From the NCBI GenBank assembly GCA_004794785.1, contig SJOL01008668.1:473967-537966 (forward strand): 64,000 bases of DNA. The letters are read 5' to 3'. Shown here one piece after another: positions 26,641-38,000 of the stretch. Both the position numbers and the translations under genes were made by a program. The stretch comes from Opisthorchis felineus. Taxonomy: Eukaryota > Platyhelminthes > Trematoda > Opisthorchiida > Opisthorchiidae. The notes under the pieces are model-generated. The model was not told the DNA's origin, searched no databases, and saw nothing but the letters and a program-made list of their open reading frames with translations. Each line of letters opens with the position of its first letter. Positions within the stretch are counted from its first letter, which is position 1.

Positions 26641-26811
26641 GCAGAACTTGACTTCAGTGCTACTCCACTTTGGAGTGGTCTCACTAAATGGATTACATCA
26701 GGTCAGGGGACAATTGTTCAAACGAGACTTATGTAAACGTGAATTCTGAAAATCCAGTAACAACTTTCCACTAGTCAGAAATTGTCAAACAGGTTGCAAG
26801 TGTCCATGGCG

Positions 26812-27018
26812 CTATCTTATCGGAAAGTCTGACAGGTGGGTCAATCCTCCAACAGTTACTTGGTCGTCGTTCACTATATTGAGCAAACCAATCACTTCCT
26901 TCATTGCCTTCTTAAGTGAATACACAACTTGCAGAAGGTCACAGTCAAAGTCTCTTTTGCATAGAAGGTTCGTTGAAATGTCTAAGCAGTCGCTGGCAAA
27001 CTGCAGTTCAGCTTTCAT
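26812..27018 (-). CDS. Candidate helical exon of unknown function
   Basis: A minus-strand frame begins at an ATG with good context (ttaccATGAAA) and reads 68 codons to TAG. The peptide is well balanced and predicted helical, with LLQVVYSLKKAMKEVIGLL in its middle and three cysteines in the first third. A possible donor (CAA then GTAACT) follows NDDQ. The regular hydrophobic spacing would suit a helical-bundle or coiled-coil segment, but no family is recognised. It could be a first coding exon or a chance frame. Confidence 0.3.
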   Translation of the reverse strand: MKAELQFASDCLDISTNLLCKRDFDCDLLQVVYSLKKAMKEVIGLLNIVNDDQVTVGGLTHLSDFPIR

Positions 27019-27519
27019 GGTAAAACTCGGTTGAAATTCCCGGGATCAGCGCATTGGCTGATTTTAAGAATGTGGGGGAGCATACGATCCCGTATGAACT
27101 TTGAACAGTGCGATGAGGTTGCCACATCTCACAAACCAACCTCTGGGGCATATGTTGAGGCGCCCGAGATGGTAGACTCCGGTCACCTTTTTCGAAAGTT
27201 GAGATGGAGTAAGCTAAAGATATTGAAAACCTTTGGGCGTTTTCATCGTCGTTAATATCACGAATATCATGAAAATGACGGTCCTGCTATGTCATTTTGG
27301 GTGTATTATTTGCCGGCCGAAGTAAAAAATTTCGAGGCTCTACAAACCACAAAATGTTGACCTTCCCCTCACTGTACAACCCGAGCTACTGGGTACGCTT
27401 GATGTCCGTCACAATTTTGAAGTTGAACTACAAACCTGATTTATCTAATGAATTATCAGTTTGATGATGGCAGGTTTTTTGTCTAAAATTTTAAACAAAC
27501 TCACACGCTAATAGTAATT
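27019..27519. other. Intergenic stretch without recognised genes
   Basis: One plus-strand frame at 27031-27255 without motif; otherwise nothing. Confidence 0.35.
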
Positions 27520-27665
27520 CCACATTATGTTAAGTGGCCGAGGGGCACTGAGCAGTTGATTATTGCTGGGCTTCAGCAGTAATGCAAATCTAACGAATCC
27601 CGAGGGTGGATTCGAACCCGCCATCTATCGGCTGGTATTTGAAGTCTAAACCATCAAGGCTACCA
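27520..27665 (-). mobile_element. tRNA-derived SINE-like copy
   Basis: On the minus strand a clear A box (tagccttgatggtt, complement of 27649-27662) precedes a perfect-looking B box (gggttcgaatcc, complement of 27608-27619) by about 40 bases. The 3' part continues into non-tRNA sequence toward 27520. The missing acceptor pairing argues for a SINE head rather than a functional tRNA. Confidence 0.6.
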
Positions 27666-28370
27666 GCTGCTTTTCGGCAGCTTGATTTTCTCCGTTGTAA
27701 ACATATTTTAGCGCCAACCATCCTCTACTCACGAAATTCACATCACACGACGACTGGTCCTCACACTTCTGGTCAGTCAGTAATAGCCGGAAGTTTCATT
27801 GTTGTGCCTCCAGCGGGGAATACGCGTCCAGCCCTCTCTGGTGCACAATGCCATTAACTTCAAATAAGAGTGAAACAGTGCTGCGTGACCTTTCAGCGTG
27901 GATTAACTTCACCTGCAGAGTGATCTCTTGATTATAGTGGATTAATATATGATGTCGGTCGTCATTATTGGTGACGTGGTGGACTGACGTTTACGCACTG
28001 GAAATGACAGCCCGCCAGTCGAGGCAACAAACACAAACACACGCAGAGACAACACCACCCAGTGTTGACCACTCAAGCCAGACATGAAATTAAGTCAGTC
28101 ATGACACATTATCACTGCTCCTGTTTGTTGATTTGCATGCGTTTATGCGGCTATTTGTTGGGACACATAAAATTTATTGGTGTCATACAACCGTGTACAT
28201 CCGCTAAGTATACTCCACTCGACGACGAAGCTTTCCATGATATCGACAGTAATTTCGCTCCAGATCGTCAAGACCAGTAAACGACTACTGCTATACGTGG
28301 AAAGTCAGTGGAAGATAGGATCATTCCCGTTACAGTTTAAGTTGTCACGAGCAGCGGGCAACCAAGAAGA
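27666..28370. other. Intergenic stretch without recognised genes
   Basis: Plus-strand frames at 28062-28280 and 28177-28374 overlap out of frame and have no motif. Nothing else recognised. Confidence 0.35.
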
Positions 28371-28595
28371 TTAAGATTCCACCTTAGCAATAGTTCCGGT
28401 CGAACGACTCCAAGGTCCTCCACAAACTCTCGTAACAATGGCCAAGGCAAATAAATGACCATGTGTATCCTCGAATTGAACGGAGATTGCAGAAAAAACT
28501 GCCCTGCCATTATGATGATTCAAATCAGTCGCTCTAAACCAAATTGTCTGCCGTTGTGGGGATGAAAACAGCAATATCAGGTCCCATTCAGGCAA
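28371..28595 (-). CDS. Candidate exon of unknown function
   Basis: Minus-strand frame of 74 codons ending in TAA. A good acceptor (a pyrimidine tract through catccccacaacggcag) falls inside it, after which the peptide reads TIWFRATDLNHHNGRAVFSA and ends SRSTGTIAKVES. The composition is more protein-like than neighbouring chance frames, which would fit a terminal exon, but no family is recognised. Confidence 0.25.
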   Translation of the reverse strand: MPEWDLILLFSSPQRQTIWFRATDLNHHNGRAVFSAISVQFEDTHGHLFALAIVTRVCGGPWSRSTGTIAKVES

Positions 28596-29473
28596 GAATC
28601 ATCTCAATAGATAAAAGTGGCCTTCATTAGCGACACACTTTTTCTGTTTATCCGAACCTGGAAAAAGTATTTGATGGGACATGATGGACCTAAACCTTCT
28701 TAATGAGCCAAAAGCAAAGTAAAGCCGATAGTGAACACCCGGATAAAATCCATCCAGAAAATCTACAAGTACTGTGTTCTGAAAAGATAAAGGTTTTTAC
28801 CGGACTACCGCTTTAGGGGAACTAAGAAGGTATGGCCATAAAGAAAAACCTACAAGCTGCAACTGACTGTGCATACACAACAGCTAAACTAATCCGGTTG
28901 TTATTAAAGAGTCAAACCAAACTCCAAAGCACACCATCTACTCTGGCGAGTCTCCATATCTCACACGTTGTGTACCACTTTGTGAGTTGACAAACAGCTC
29001 GTATCTTAAAACATGCCCAGCTGTTTGTGCCAGACAACCAATTAATCAACCGACGGTCAGCAAGCTGAGACTCGAAGACTTTTCTCACCGTTTACTGGAC
29101 ATTTTACGCCCTAGTTACAGAGCTGACTACAGTTCAGAATTTTACTCCTCAGCGCTGGCCCAAAATTGTCCAGTGAGGTCAAATTGGTTAATCAATACCA
29201 ACCAACTTGCGTGCACAACAGAATGTTGCACAAGGTACACACTGGCCCAGGACTCAAGAGTGCAACCGTGTTGGGCCAGAATAGGTTGGGCTCCATCCCA
29301 CTGGTTTGTTTATTCATCCGTGTGATGTAATCCTGATAGCTTTTTATGTTTCAGCCGAAGAAATGGAATGGAAATATTGGTACTCAACAGACTTTGCCCC
29401 CTTACTGTATTGTTGAAATTGGCAAACTTATTTAATATATATTTACAATTTTCGCTAACGATTTATCCTTCAG
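28596..29473. other. Stretch without recognised genes
   Basis: A plus-strand frame at 28987-29325 overlaps a small inverted motif (ctggccca near 29155 and 29240, tgggccag near 29273). A strong acceptor (tttttatgtttcag) ends at 29354 without a convincing exon behind it. Confidence 0.35.
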
Positions 29474-29605
29474 AATTGAAACGAACTTCATCTGCGGTTG
29501 TCGACCTCCAGCTGGATGTTCCTAATTTGTGGTACATTCATGGTACATTAAATGCCTGCCTTGTTGAAATAGTCACCCTCCTAACCAGCCAAGAGCACAA
29601 TGCGG
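29474..29605 (+). CDS. Candidate 132-nt symmetric exon, possibly eIF4G MA3-like
   Basis: An open 132-nt segment sits between a good acceptor (atttatccttcag) and a consensus donor (GGTGAGTTT); start and end phases match, so the exon is symmetric. It encodes 43 full codons including DLQLDVPNLW, which resembles the acidic-IDIPxxW segment of the MA3 domain in the translation factor eIF4G. After that the match fades: the expected YLAEL is replaced by YIHGTL. No other eIF4G-like exon was recognised nearby, so this may be one exon of a gene with long introns, a decayed copy, or coincidence. Confidence 0.3.
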
Positions 29606-29984
29606 GTGAGTTTAACTATCTCTTTAATCTTGTTGAATAAGGTGATTTTTTAATGAGTTTCTATCTTTAGGTTGCAGCTGTAAACAAAAATAAGTAATTA
29701 GCAATTGGCTAAGTGTAGATGTTTGAGTAAATAACCTGACAACATAACTAATACAGTTTGACAGGTTGAATTCATGCCATACGGCAGTTCCAAATAGGTC
29801 GAAATCCGGGACACAAGTCAATTGTAAAAGTCACGTGCCGCATTGAAACTGTCTTTCTTTTCTTGAAGAAGGAAATTTAAAAACATAACAATGCAGAATA
29901 GTTTAGTAGAACTAATTAGTACGGTAACAAAGGGGCTACCGGTTAGTGAGATTATATAAACAAGCGAAATCAAGTGTGATTAAA
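29606..29984. other. Stretch without recognised genes
   Basis: A minus-strand frame at 29624-29821 without motif; nothing else seen. Confidence 0.3.
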
Positions 29985-30075
29985 TTCTACGCCGGCAACT
30001 AACCCACGCGAGGATTCGGACCTTGGCTAACGAGCCGTTGGTGCGGAGATAACTTTTGTTTTTAGCAACACTCTG
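29985..30075 (-). mobile_element. Possible tRNA-like SINE fragment
   Basis: A B-box-like string on the minus strand (ggtccgaatcct, complement of 30011-30022) is preceded by an anticodon-arm-like segment, but no clear A box is visible. Confidence 0.3.
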
Positions 30076-33000
30076 CTGATATGCAGATCTATAGGTGCGC
30101 TAAAGTGATACATGTGGCCAACCTACATGACAGATATTTATATGTACAAAGTGCCGTTAATGAATCAAGTTGTAGGAGTGCCCCAGTGAATCCTTGCGTA
30201 CACAGCCATCCCTGGGATGACCTTTGTTGCCATCTGTTGGCTGCATTTACGCCATTTAGCTGCCCTTCAAAACTCACTTGGAACACAAATTCTGCTAGTG
30301 AGATAAGTGCATGACAGCGACAGTGAATTTCTTTGATGTCCGCAATATCCATCAGCCGTTTTGAACAGTAAGTGCTCGGTTGGACATACATTCAACAATC
30401 CGAAGTAGTCTTCGGAGCTGCTTACAGAATCGAAGATGAAGATTCTGTATACCGGGGCCTCGCATTTGTAAACACTTCTGTGATTCAGCGGCAAACGTAT
30501 AGATCTTAAAATTGCACTAAACTGCTGCTTGTGAAGAGGCACATTTTAACATCAGGTTGGCAATCTTTTCTCTCGTCCATAATCCGCTACATTCTGCTGT
30601 CTCAACAATGACCCTGTTTTCTGTATGATACATTCATTATATCCGGTAAAACTTTATCTTGACTATGTTGCGTATACGCCACCTCTAATTGTAAGGTCAC
30701 ATCTAACGGGACACGTTAACTCGCGAAATGCGTATCCGTTTTTTATGAAGCCCAGTACCTCGGATAATATCAGTTTCATAATTACCTGTCATAACTTGAC
30801 ACGGACGTGAGCAATTCGAGGTTAAAATGTCAGAAAAAGAGTAAGTATGGTGCGTTATAAAAACGTTGGACTCAAGTGTGATGTCACCCCATACCTGCTC
30901 AACTTAAGCCTGCAAGATTATTTCGACCTACCTACAATTAGTTGGCATTCTACCTGAAGCACTTTATTCTCTCTTCCACGAAACTTGGGACCCATCAACC
31001 TCAGCCTGAACAACTTTTTACTGAAAGCATCCTAGTGAACGTAGGTGAGATAAAACGTTGGGAAGGGAGCACTGTATGTGTACTGAAGTGGACAGCCAAA
31101 TTGGGTAGGCAACCACTTGGTCAGATAATGTTCACATCACTCTCATTAAGTTTCAACAGGTGTGTCAAGTAATTTGCGTGACTAGAGTGTCGGGTCATAC
31201 ATCAGCTGTCTAGTTCGATAGAGTATAATGACTGCCGATAGCTGAAAGGAGGAATTAAACGCTTCGTTTGCCAAACGTTTGCATTTTGCCTCACCAGACG
31301 TCAGAATGTTTCTGAGTTTTGGAGCCCTTTCACGTAAGCACCAAACTGAGCGAAAATAGTTGCTAATTTTTATAACCGTGGCAGGAGAGTGGGGCGAATG
31401 TGCGCAGCAAAAGCCACAAGTGTGTTGCGTTCAGAATAAGCCAGCTAATCTCGGAATATTAGCCTTTCTGCAAGCACTATGTTGTGACATTCAGAAGACT
31501 GGCAGATAGGCAGAGTAAAAATCTCTGGTTAAATATCTGAAAATGTTCACAAAGGAAACTACTCACAAGGTTGCTGAAAACTCCGCGGCAGCCTGGCTTT
31601 CCCGTTCTTGGGACTCATCGGGTAGGCACTTTACCGAGTTCCCGTCGACCCTGTGTTCTACATGAGTCCTTGGCCCACCGCGTACAGCACAAATTCTGAT
31701 ATTCATTACTTCAGATGGATTCGAAAATTATATCCCACGGATTGGTGGGTGCTCATTATTATCGCGCATGAAAGGGAAGCAAGGACGTATTCAGAGATCT
31801 GCAGTTTAATCGGACTTAAGGTCAGCGTATAATCGGACACAAAAAATGAGTTGTAGTTTAATTTTTAAAAAACTTTAGAAACTAGTAAGGTACTTGTGAC
31901 GTCAGAGAAATAGTCTCTCTTATGATAAACTATATCACATAGGGTACTATGCATCGGGGCTAATTAGACTTCATTGATCTCTGCAAAATATCGTGCCTTC
32001 ATTTCGGCGACTTAGATTGGATAAAGCACTGCCTTCTTTTTACAAAAAGTAAACTGATGGATAATTGAGACAAAAAATTAAACTAAATGGATTGTTGTTG
32101 GCTAAGGCAACGACGTTCTAGGAGGTATCATTCAAGCATGGACTAGGTTAGTGTTTCAGGTATGATGATTCAGGAATATTCAGTGGATCATCGCAATAGA
32201 CACACCAGAATGCAAAACCCAAGACGGTATTAGTGTTGAGGAATATAAAGGTTTGAATATATCGCCAGTAATAACAATGTATTGCTACTCCCAACATTAA
32301 ATGAAGTCATGCAAAATTGCGTGCTTCCAACCGAGGCTTCAGCCTGTATAGCTGACACGAAATACCTCCTAAGAGATCATTTGTATTCTACCATACATGC
32401 AAGCTTAACCGGAACGTTTTGCATGGGAGTCTCTGAATTCATGCTATTCATTAAACAATATATCAGTTGTATGCAAGTTGGGACTGCTTTCCGCAAATCC
32501 ATATCTGCGTAGAGTACTTAAACTGAACGCAGAGAAATGTGCGAACTAGGTTTCTGCTCAGAATCTCCCAGACTCAGTTGCGATTCTCATGTGTTGTAGG
32601 GCGTTTTAGATCAAGGTAATCCACAAAATAGCGAGTTGATTAGCCTCTGTTTCGACGCCCGAAGTTAAGTAGACTTTGATATTCTTTGTTTGGGTGCATA
32701 GATGTCACGTTGTTTGTCCGTCATTTTAAGATGGGAATTGTGACGACTTAAGTCGAATTCCTCTGGATACAGTCAGGGTGACGTCTCTGGAGCTTGGCTT
32801 AAGTTTGGATCTTGTGCACCCTATTATAAGGTTTCTCTCTTATTGATAATTTACAAACTCGCCAATTACACAGATGCAACCTCTTTTTGCCACTGTCTCC
32901 GTTGTAGGCCAACTAGATTTATTTGTAAAGAAACACCGTGTGGAATACGGAGGAACTGCCTTATCTAAACATATGGCGTCAATGTTTCCGAAGCATTCCC

Positions 33001-34481
33001 ACAAGAATTCTTTGTTCGTCCCCCGTCTTTGTTGACGTTATGTTGTTATTGTCAAATGAATCAAATAAGTGTCTATGAAATCGTGTTAATTAAACAAAGC
33101 TGGTTAGTGATCAGTGATCTTGCAGCTGTCATTCACGATCCGCTTGACCGACCATCAGTTATAGTATTCAACTGAATAGGTGAAGGGAATTTGTGTAGCT
33201 TACTATTCACTCCAACGAGCATGTTACAGTAATCTGAAGCAGGAAGTTCGCTTCCTGTATTCGGCGAGCTGTCGTAGGCTACGAACATATCTGGTAGTAT
33301 ATCCACTGCTTAGGTTTCATCGAAACTCCTCAAGCGGAACTTTAATCTAATCGGTTTTGATCAGGTGAGTCAAACTAGTCCAATAAATTCGGTCAGCTAA
33401 CTGAAAAAGTTCATTCCTTTAAAAAATAAAGAGTAGAAAGCTATTGGAGAGATGAGAGTTTATATGAAGATTTTTGTATGCAACCGATGGTAGCGAAATC
33501 TCTGGAAATGCAGAATATTAGCCACCGAAGAATTTTGCACCGACATGCAACTTTCTTCAGTCAACTGACCAGATCACACCACAAAAAGTTCGTTTTACCA
33601 GTGCCCTGTCAGAATAAAAGAAACTGGCTCCGTTTCATTGATCAAAAGAAGTAAATACTGGATAGCGTGATGCATCATAAATGAATCGTGAATGTTTTAA
33701 AGAACTTCTCTGCGAATAGTTTGCCTACATACGAATGACATTTTGCAGCATGCTGTTCGTATTTTCCACAGGCGAAATTCACTTAATCAACGCACGATGA
33801 ACCACTCTTTCAAGTACGAAGCTTCCACCCTCGCACAATTTAGAAACATCCTAAATCATCTGGTGGAAAAGCCCTGTGAAAAATCTTCTCCCCCAACGTT
33901 TTAGGATTTAATATGTGAAATCCCTGAACGAAGTTTGGAATCGTTTCACCGCTTTTGGTTCTAAGCTCACTAGAATGTAACATATTTCACCGCCGAACGG
34001 AGCCGTGCTCGCGATGTATACACATCATAACTTTGTAATCAGTAGGTTACTTCAGGCGTAACCGCTGAACCCGTAGTCACCCTGAATATACTGTTTATTA
34101 GAGTATTAAAGGGATTTTCCGGTCGGGTGGTACCATATCTATAGTAAACTGACATCACATAAGTGAACAGCAAAGCTATCCACCTGACGAAGCGAAGTAA
34201 CCATTGCAAAATAAACGTGTAAATTTGGTCTTGCAGGATACGTGTTAGTTTCCTGCTTCGCTGCGCAGATGTGTACTCAAACATTCGATCCCGAAACCAA
34301 CCCTAGCGGGCTGAATGTCTGAAGCGGCAACCTTGGTTATCATACAACTGGGTAAACTTTGTGCAACCTTGTAGTAAATCTTCGTTGCGGAATGAACAGG
34401 AAGACAAAAATGATGTACCCACAAACTGAAGTAAAGAAAATGCAGTTTGTCCAAATATATTTGATTCTTGGCCTGCGTTCA

Positions 34482-34484
<3 letters not shown>
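30076..34484. other. Intergenic stretch without recognised genes
   Basis: Holds scattered short frames on both strands (30081-30542, 30625-30810, 30942-31172, 32282-32512, 34039-34454) with no motif. A small hairpin (acagaatc / gattctgt) lies near 30424-30450. I found no promoter, RNA gene or transposon that I could name. Confidence 0.4.

Positions 34485-34520
<36 letters not shown>
34485..34520. repeat. (AT)18 microsatellite
   Basis: Thirty-six bases of uninterrupted AT dinucleotide. Frames on both strands through it read as alternating Ile-Tyr and are artefacts of the repeat. Confidence 0.97.
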
Positions 34521-34840
34521 AGCAGCATAGTTGTAATCAGTTTACACCAATGGAATAAGCCGTCATCATTTGAATTTTTGTGAAAGAGAAAGCATCTTGT
34601 AGCTCCAGAAGCTTCAGGAGATGTTGTATAAGTGAAGAAGTAGTGATTTACTATCGCTTGCAAACAAAACGCAAAGAATACATTAATCTATAGACACAGC
34701 TCACTTTCTAAATTTGCTTCTGTGGTGAGGTCACCTTTGTAAGGCGGTTTCGAGTTACCGGGATTAGAAAACTCCAACAGAAGATACAGTCCCCACTGTT
34801 GCACGAAATTTTTTCCACCTGGAGGATTTAAGTGGAGTAC

Positions 34841-35032
34841 ATGGAGTGTTGGTTAGCCGTATTTTTTTGCCTTTCCTTGATTAATCGAGTAAATGCTCAG
34901 CATAGGATCAGTTCCGCTTTCAAACTATCCATTTATACCGGTGAACGAAGACCTCAAATACCAAACGGCGGATCCAGTTTTTATTCCATTTCGGACAATA
35001 ACATGTGCAAAATAGACGACACTCAAAAGTAA
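34841..35032 (+). CDS. Candidate secreted-peptide exon with signal peptide
   Basis: An ATG at 34841 opens a 63-residue frame ending in TAA. The first 19 residues (MECWLAVFFCLSLINRVNA) form a textbook secretion signal: short n-region, hydrophobic core and a V-N-A cleavage site before QHR. The remainder is polar, with a dibasic RR before PQIPNGG and a single Cys near the end. The final codons AAA GTA-type text (aaaagtaatg) could also be a splice donor, in which case this is the first exon of a longer secreted or surface protein; otherwise it is a small secreted peptide, perhaps a precursor processed at the dibasic site. No family recognised. An in-frame GTG codon three codons upstream was not used as the start. 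Confidence 0.4.
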   Translation: MECWLAVFFCLSLINRVNAQHRISSAFKLSIYTGERRPQIPNGGSSFYSISDNNMCKIDDTQK

Positions 35033-38000
35033 TGATAAAAAGAGTGCTTTCTGAAAACAAAGTTTGATACAAAGTTTCGCAAAACTCTGCTCTCTAGAGG
35101 CAGCTAAACAAGTTCAGCCATTCTGCTGCTGTCACTTGAGCCTGTTTTGGTTTTGACGGCCTAAATGCATCTGAGAGTTAAGTGGGGATTTTCTCGTGAG
35201 ATCGGAAGACGAAAACGAATCAGAGTATTTCGGCCTTTTTGTTGTTGTTCAGTTTGTGCGCAAATATCGCAATTTAGCTACACAGCCAAATTTGTGTATA
35301 CTATAAAACACAAATGGTTTTATATGGTTCTTATCTACAATGCTTCCTAACGTTGCAGCCCAAATTGCACACCTACCTAAGGCGAAAAATCTCGGAAGAC
35401 TTTGCGGGATACTAAAATTTGCTACCAAAGGTTTCAAAGCTGCATCCTGGCAATCACAAGTGATAGACAAAGCTCAAACATGCAGCGTCGCATGAGTTTA
35501 CTTCTCAAGGGATAGTAAAATGTAGTCAACCTTCTTTTGTCAGAAGCTGTGTTGAACATCCCTGGAAAACTAGAATTATTGAATCTGCTGTTGTGAAGCC
35601 TAGAGGAAATATTAAATTGCGATCAAAGTCGTCCCTGGGAATGGAAACAGTTTTTTGTGATAATTAATAAGCAAAGTTAAAGATAGTGACAAACACAATT
35701 GGTGAAAATTTCCAATTTTAGTCGTGTTGTAATATCTGGTTTCTTTAAATTACGTAGTGAGCCCAAAGTTACCCTACCTCTATTCCATTTTTTGATCTCA
35801 CGTCACCCGTGTCATTTTTCAACATAAGATTCACATTGGTATTATTCACGCTCAAGCGTTTGTCAGCTGTTAAAATATATTTAGTTAACTTGTTTTGATG
35901 TATTCGTTTACGGCGAACTAGTCCGTTGTCAAAGGGTAACTTGTCGCCAGAAATATTTAGCCTTCAAGAAATCATCATATATAAGTTCCGAACTAAAAGT
36001 TGGGTGTCATTTTCTTGACAAGCCAAACTGACAATCAGCTGCGGTCGTTCGGACAAATTACCAATGGGCGAGAGACATTATAGCACGGTTTGAAGATCCT
36101 TTTGCAGGTGGGTTGAATATTTATGGTTGTCCGGAGCTGAAACCGCTTCCGTCTAAGATTTCGGTCAACGGATAGTGCAACATAGCTTTTACATTGAGCC
36201 ATAGCTCTTTTCAGCTCGGCTGCCAGATTGAACGAAGTCAACTGTCTTGATTCAAACCGCTTGCTATTGATACACTGTTTTCGGCTAGTGCTTAACATTC
36301 TTGATTATAAGCCCTTAGAACGACATATTACACGCCTTTTTTTTATTCATGCCCAGCGCTTATCTACTCAGCCCATTATCTCCCATTTCGCGTGGCACAT
36401 TTTATTTTATTTGCCTAACGGAGGAGTGATGAGGACCCCAGTCCAGTCAGCAATTTGGTTAATATTATACCCGTTTTCAATGTCAAAATCAACTTGGCTG
36501 AGAATCCACGCCCGGATTGTGAGTACCTGATTGTACGTTTTAAATGGGCTGAATTATCAGTCGGTCAATTTTTTGCGTCGATACCTGGTAGCATTTGTGA
36601 ATTCTGTCGAAAAGGTTGGTCCAAAAAGTGGCTGTCTGTCACTCACTCCGATAAAAGTATTGTTGTATTCACATTTCGGGCGGTTGCTACCGTCCCAACA
36701 GAAATATCAACAATACAACGATCTCTTTTATGTTTTTACCACTACTGAAAACTTTGATGCAAATCATCCGAACATTTGGCCGACCGCAGCGAAAGCACAA
36801 CCACGATGTAACATTCACTTCGTCAGCCCGAAATGACAGGAAGACATGTAAAAGGCGAAAGATGGTTGTGGGTAAATACGAAGTGAGTATGAAATACTAT
36901 GGGAGTTTAGAACATAGATGCGCAAATAGGAGTCACCTGAATTACCTCGACTAGTTTTCTTTTTCTACAACAAAGCCAGCTCGCATACGTTTTCGTTAGG
37001 TGAAAATTAAAGATAAAATAATATGTAGCTTTGAGGAAGCAGGTGGTCTGAGGAATCCACTCGGAAAACCAGGGGCATTGCGTTTTCGTGCGCAAATATT
37101 AAACTTTAATTCACTTGTTTGTTAAGAATTCTGAAAACAGTCTTTAGTGTGATACACTCTGTATATTATTATAGTGCTACAGTTGTGCCGTTAAACGTTC
37201 TGCAGATAATAGAGCCATCTAAATAGGTCACGATCCCGACATGCCTTAGTTTGAAAGGGATAATGAACCTTGATTAGTTTACACCTCTAAAAATACTATC
37301 TGTTAGCTGGGTGTCAAAATGCATAGCGACTAGAACAGGAAAGCTGTGAATTTAGTCTGCCTTTCATGTTTCATGTTTCGTTTCACTATGTATCAAGTAT
37401 CTGGTCAGACAAAATATTCTGCGCATTCAGTGGCTTCTTACCAGCGGTGCTGAATGATAATTTTGGATTCACCTATTTGAATTTAACGTGTGCTTGCAGT
37501 TGGGGTAATACACATTGCTCACTTTGACCGGCTCAGCAGTTCAAGGTCGTAGCTTGCCTATGATAAAGAATTATTACTGTTGACAAGGTCTATTTTGCGA
37601 TGCCGATTTACACGACAAGGCCTTCGGATGCGTTCCACAACTCGTATTATCATACTGGTTTCCACTGTCTATGCAACAGCGTGGCTGTTGGATTTCCAAA
37701 TCCTGTGCAGCTAAAACTGCTACTTGCCCTCTTGAGAACCACAGTTTTATTAATCACTTCATTATAGTAGCGGATTCCTATGGAAACCCCTCCCACCTTC
37801 ATTTCTGGTTGTAGTTAATTTGGAAGCGCATTTAATCATTCTGACCGTCTTTTTATCATATTTGTGACCATATGGAAAATGCAGTAATACCGCTGCAAAT
37901 AAATGCACACACCCATTCTACACAAAGGAGTGAAATCAAATAAACAATAACGATGTCGCCGAAAATGCCAAAAACCCGCACTTGTGTGCTTTTCATTGCC

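Noticed and set aside
34340..34663. Frames on both strands through an alternating Ile-Tyr run
   Set aside because: Created by the (AT)18 microsatellite.
36035..36954. Series of overlapping frames around 36 kb
   Set aside because: Frames on both strands overlap without splice-site support or motifs.
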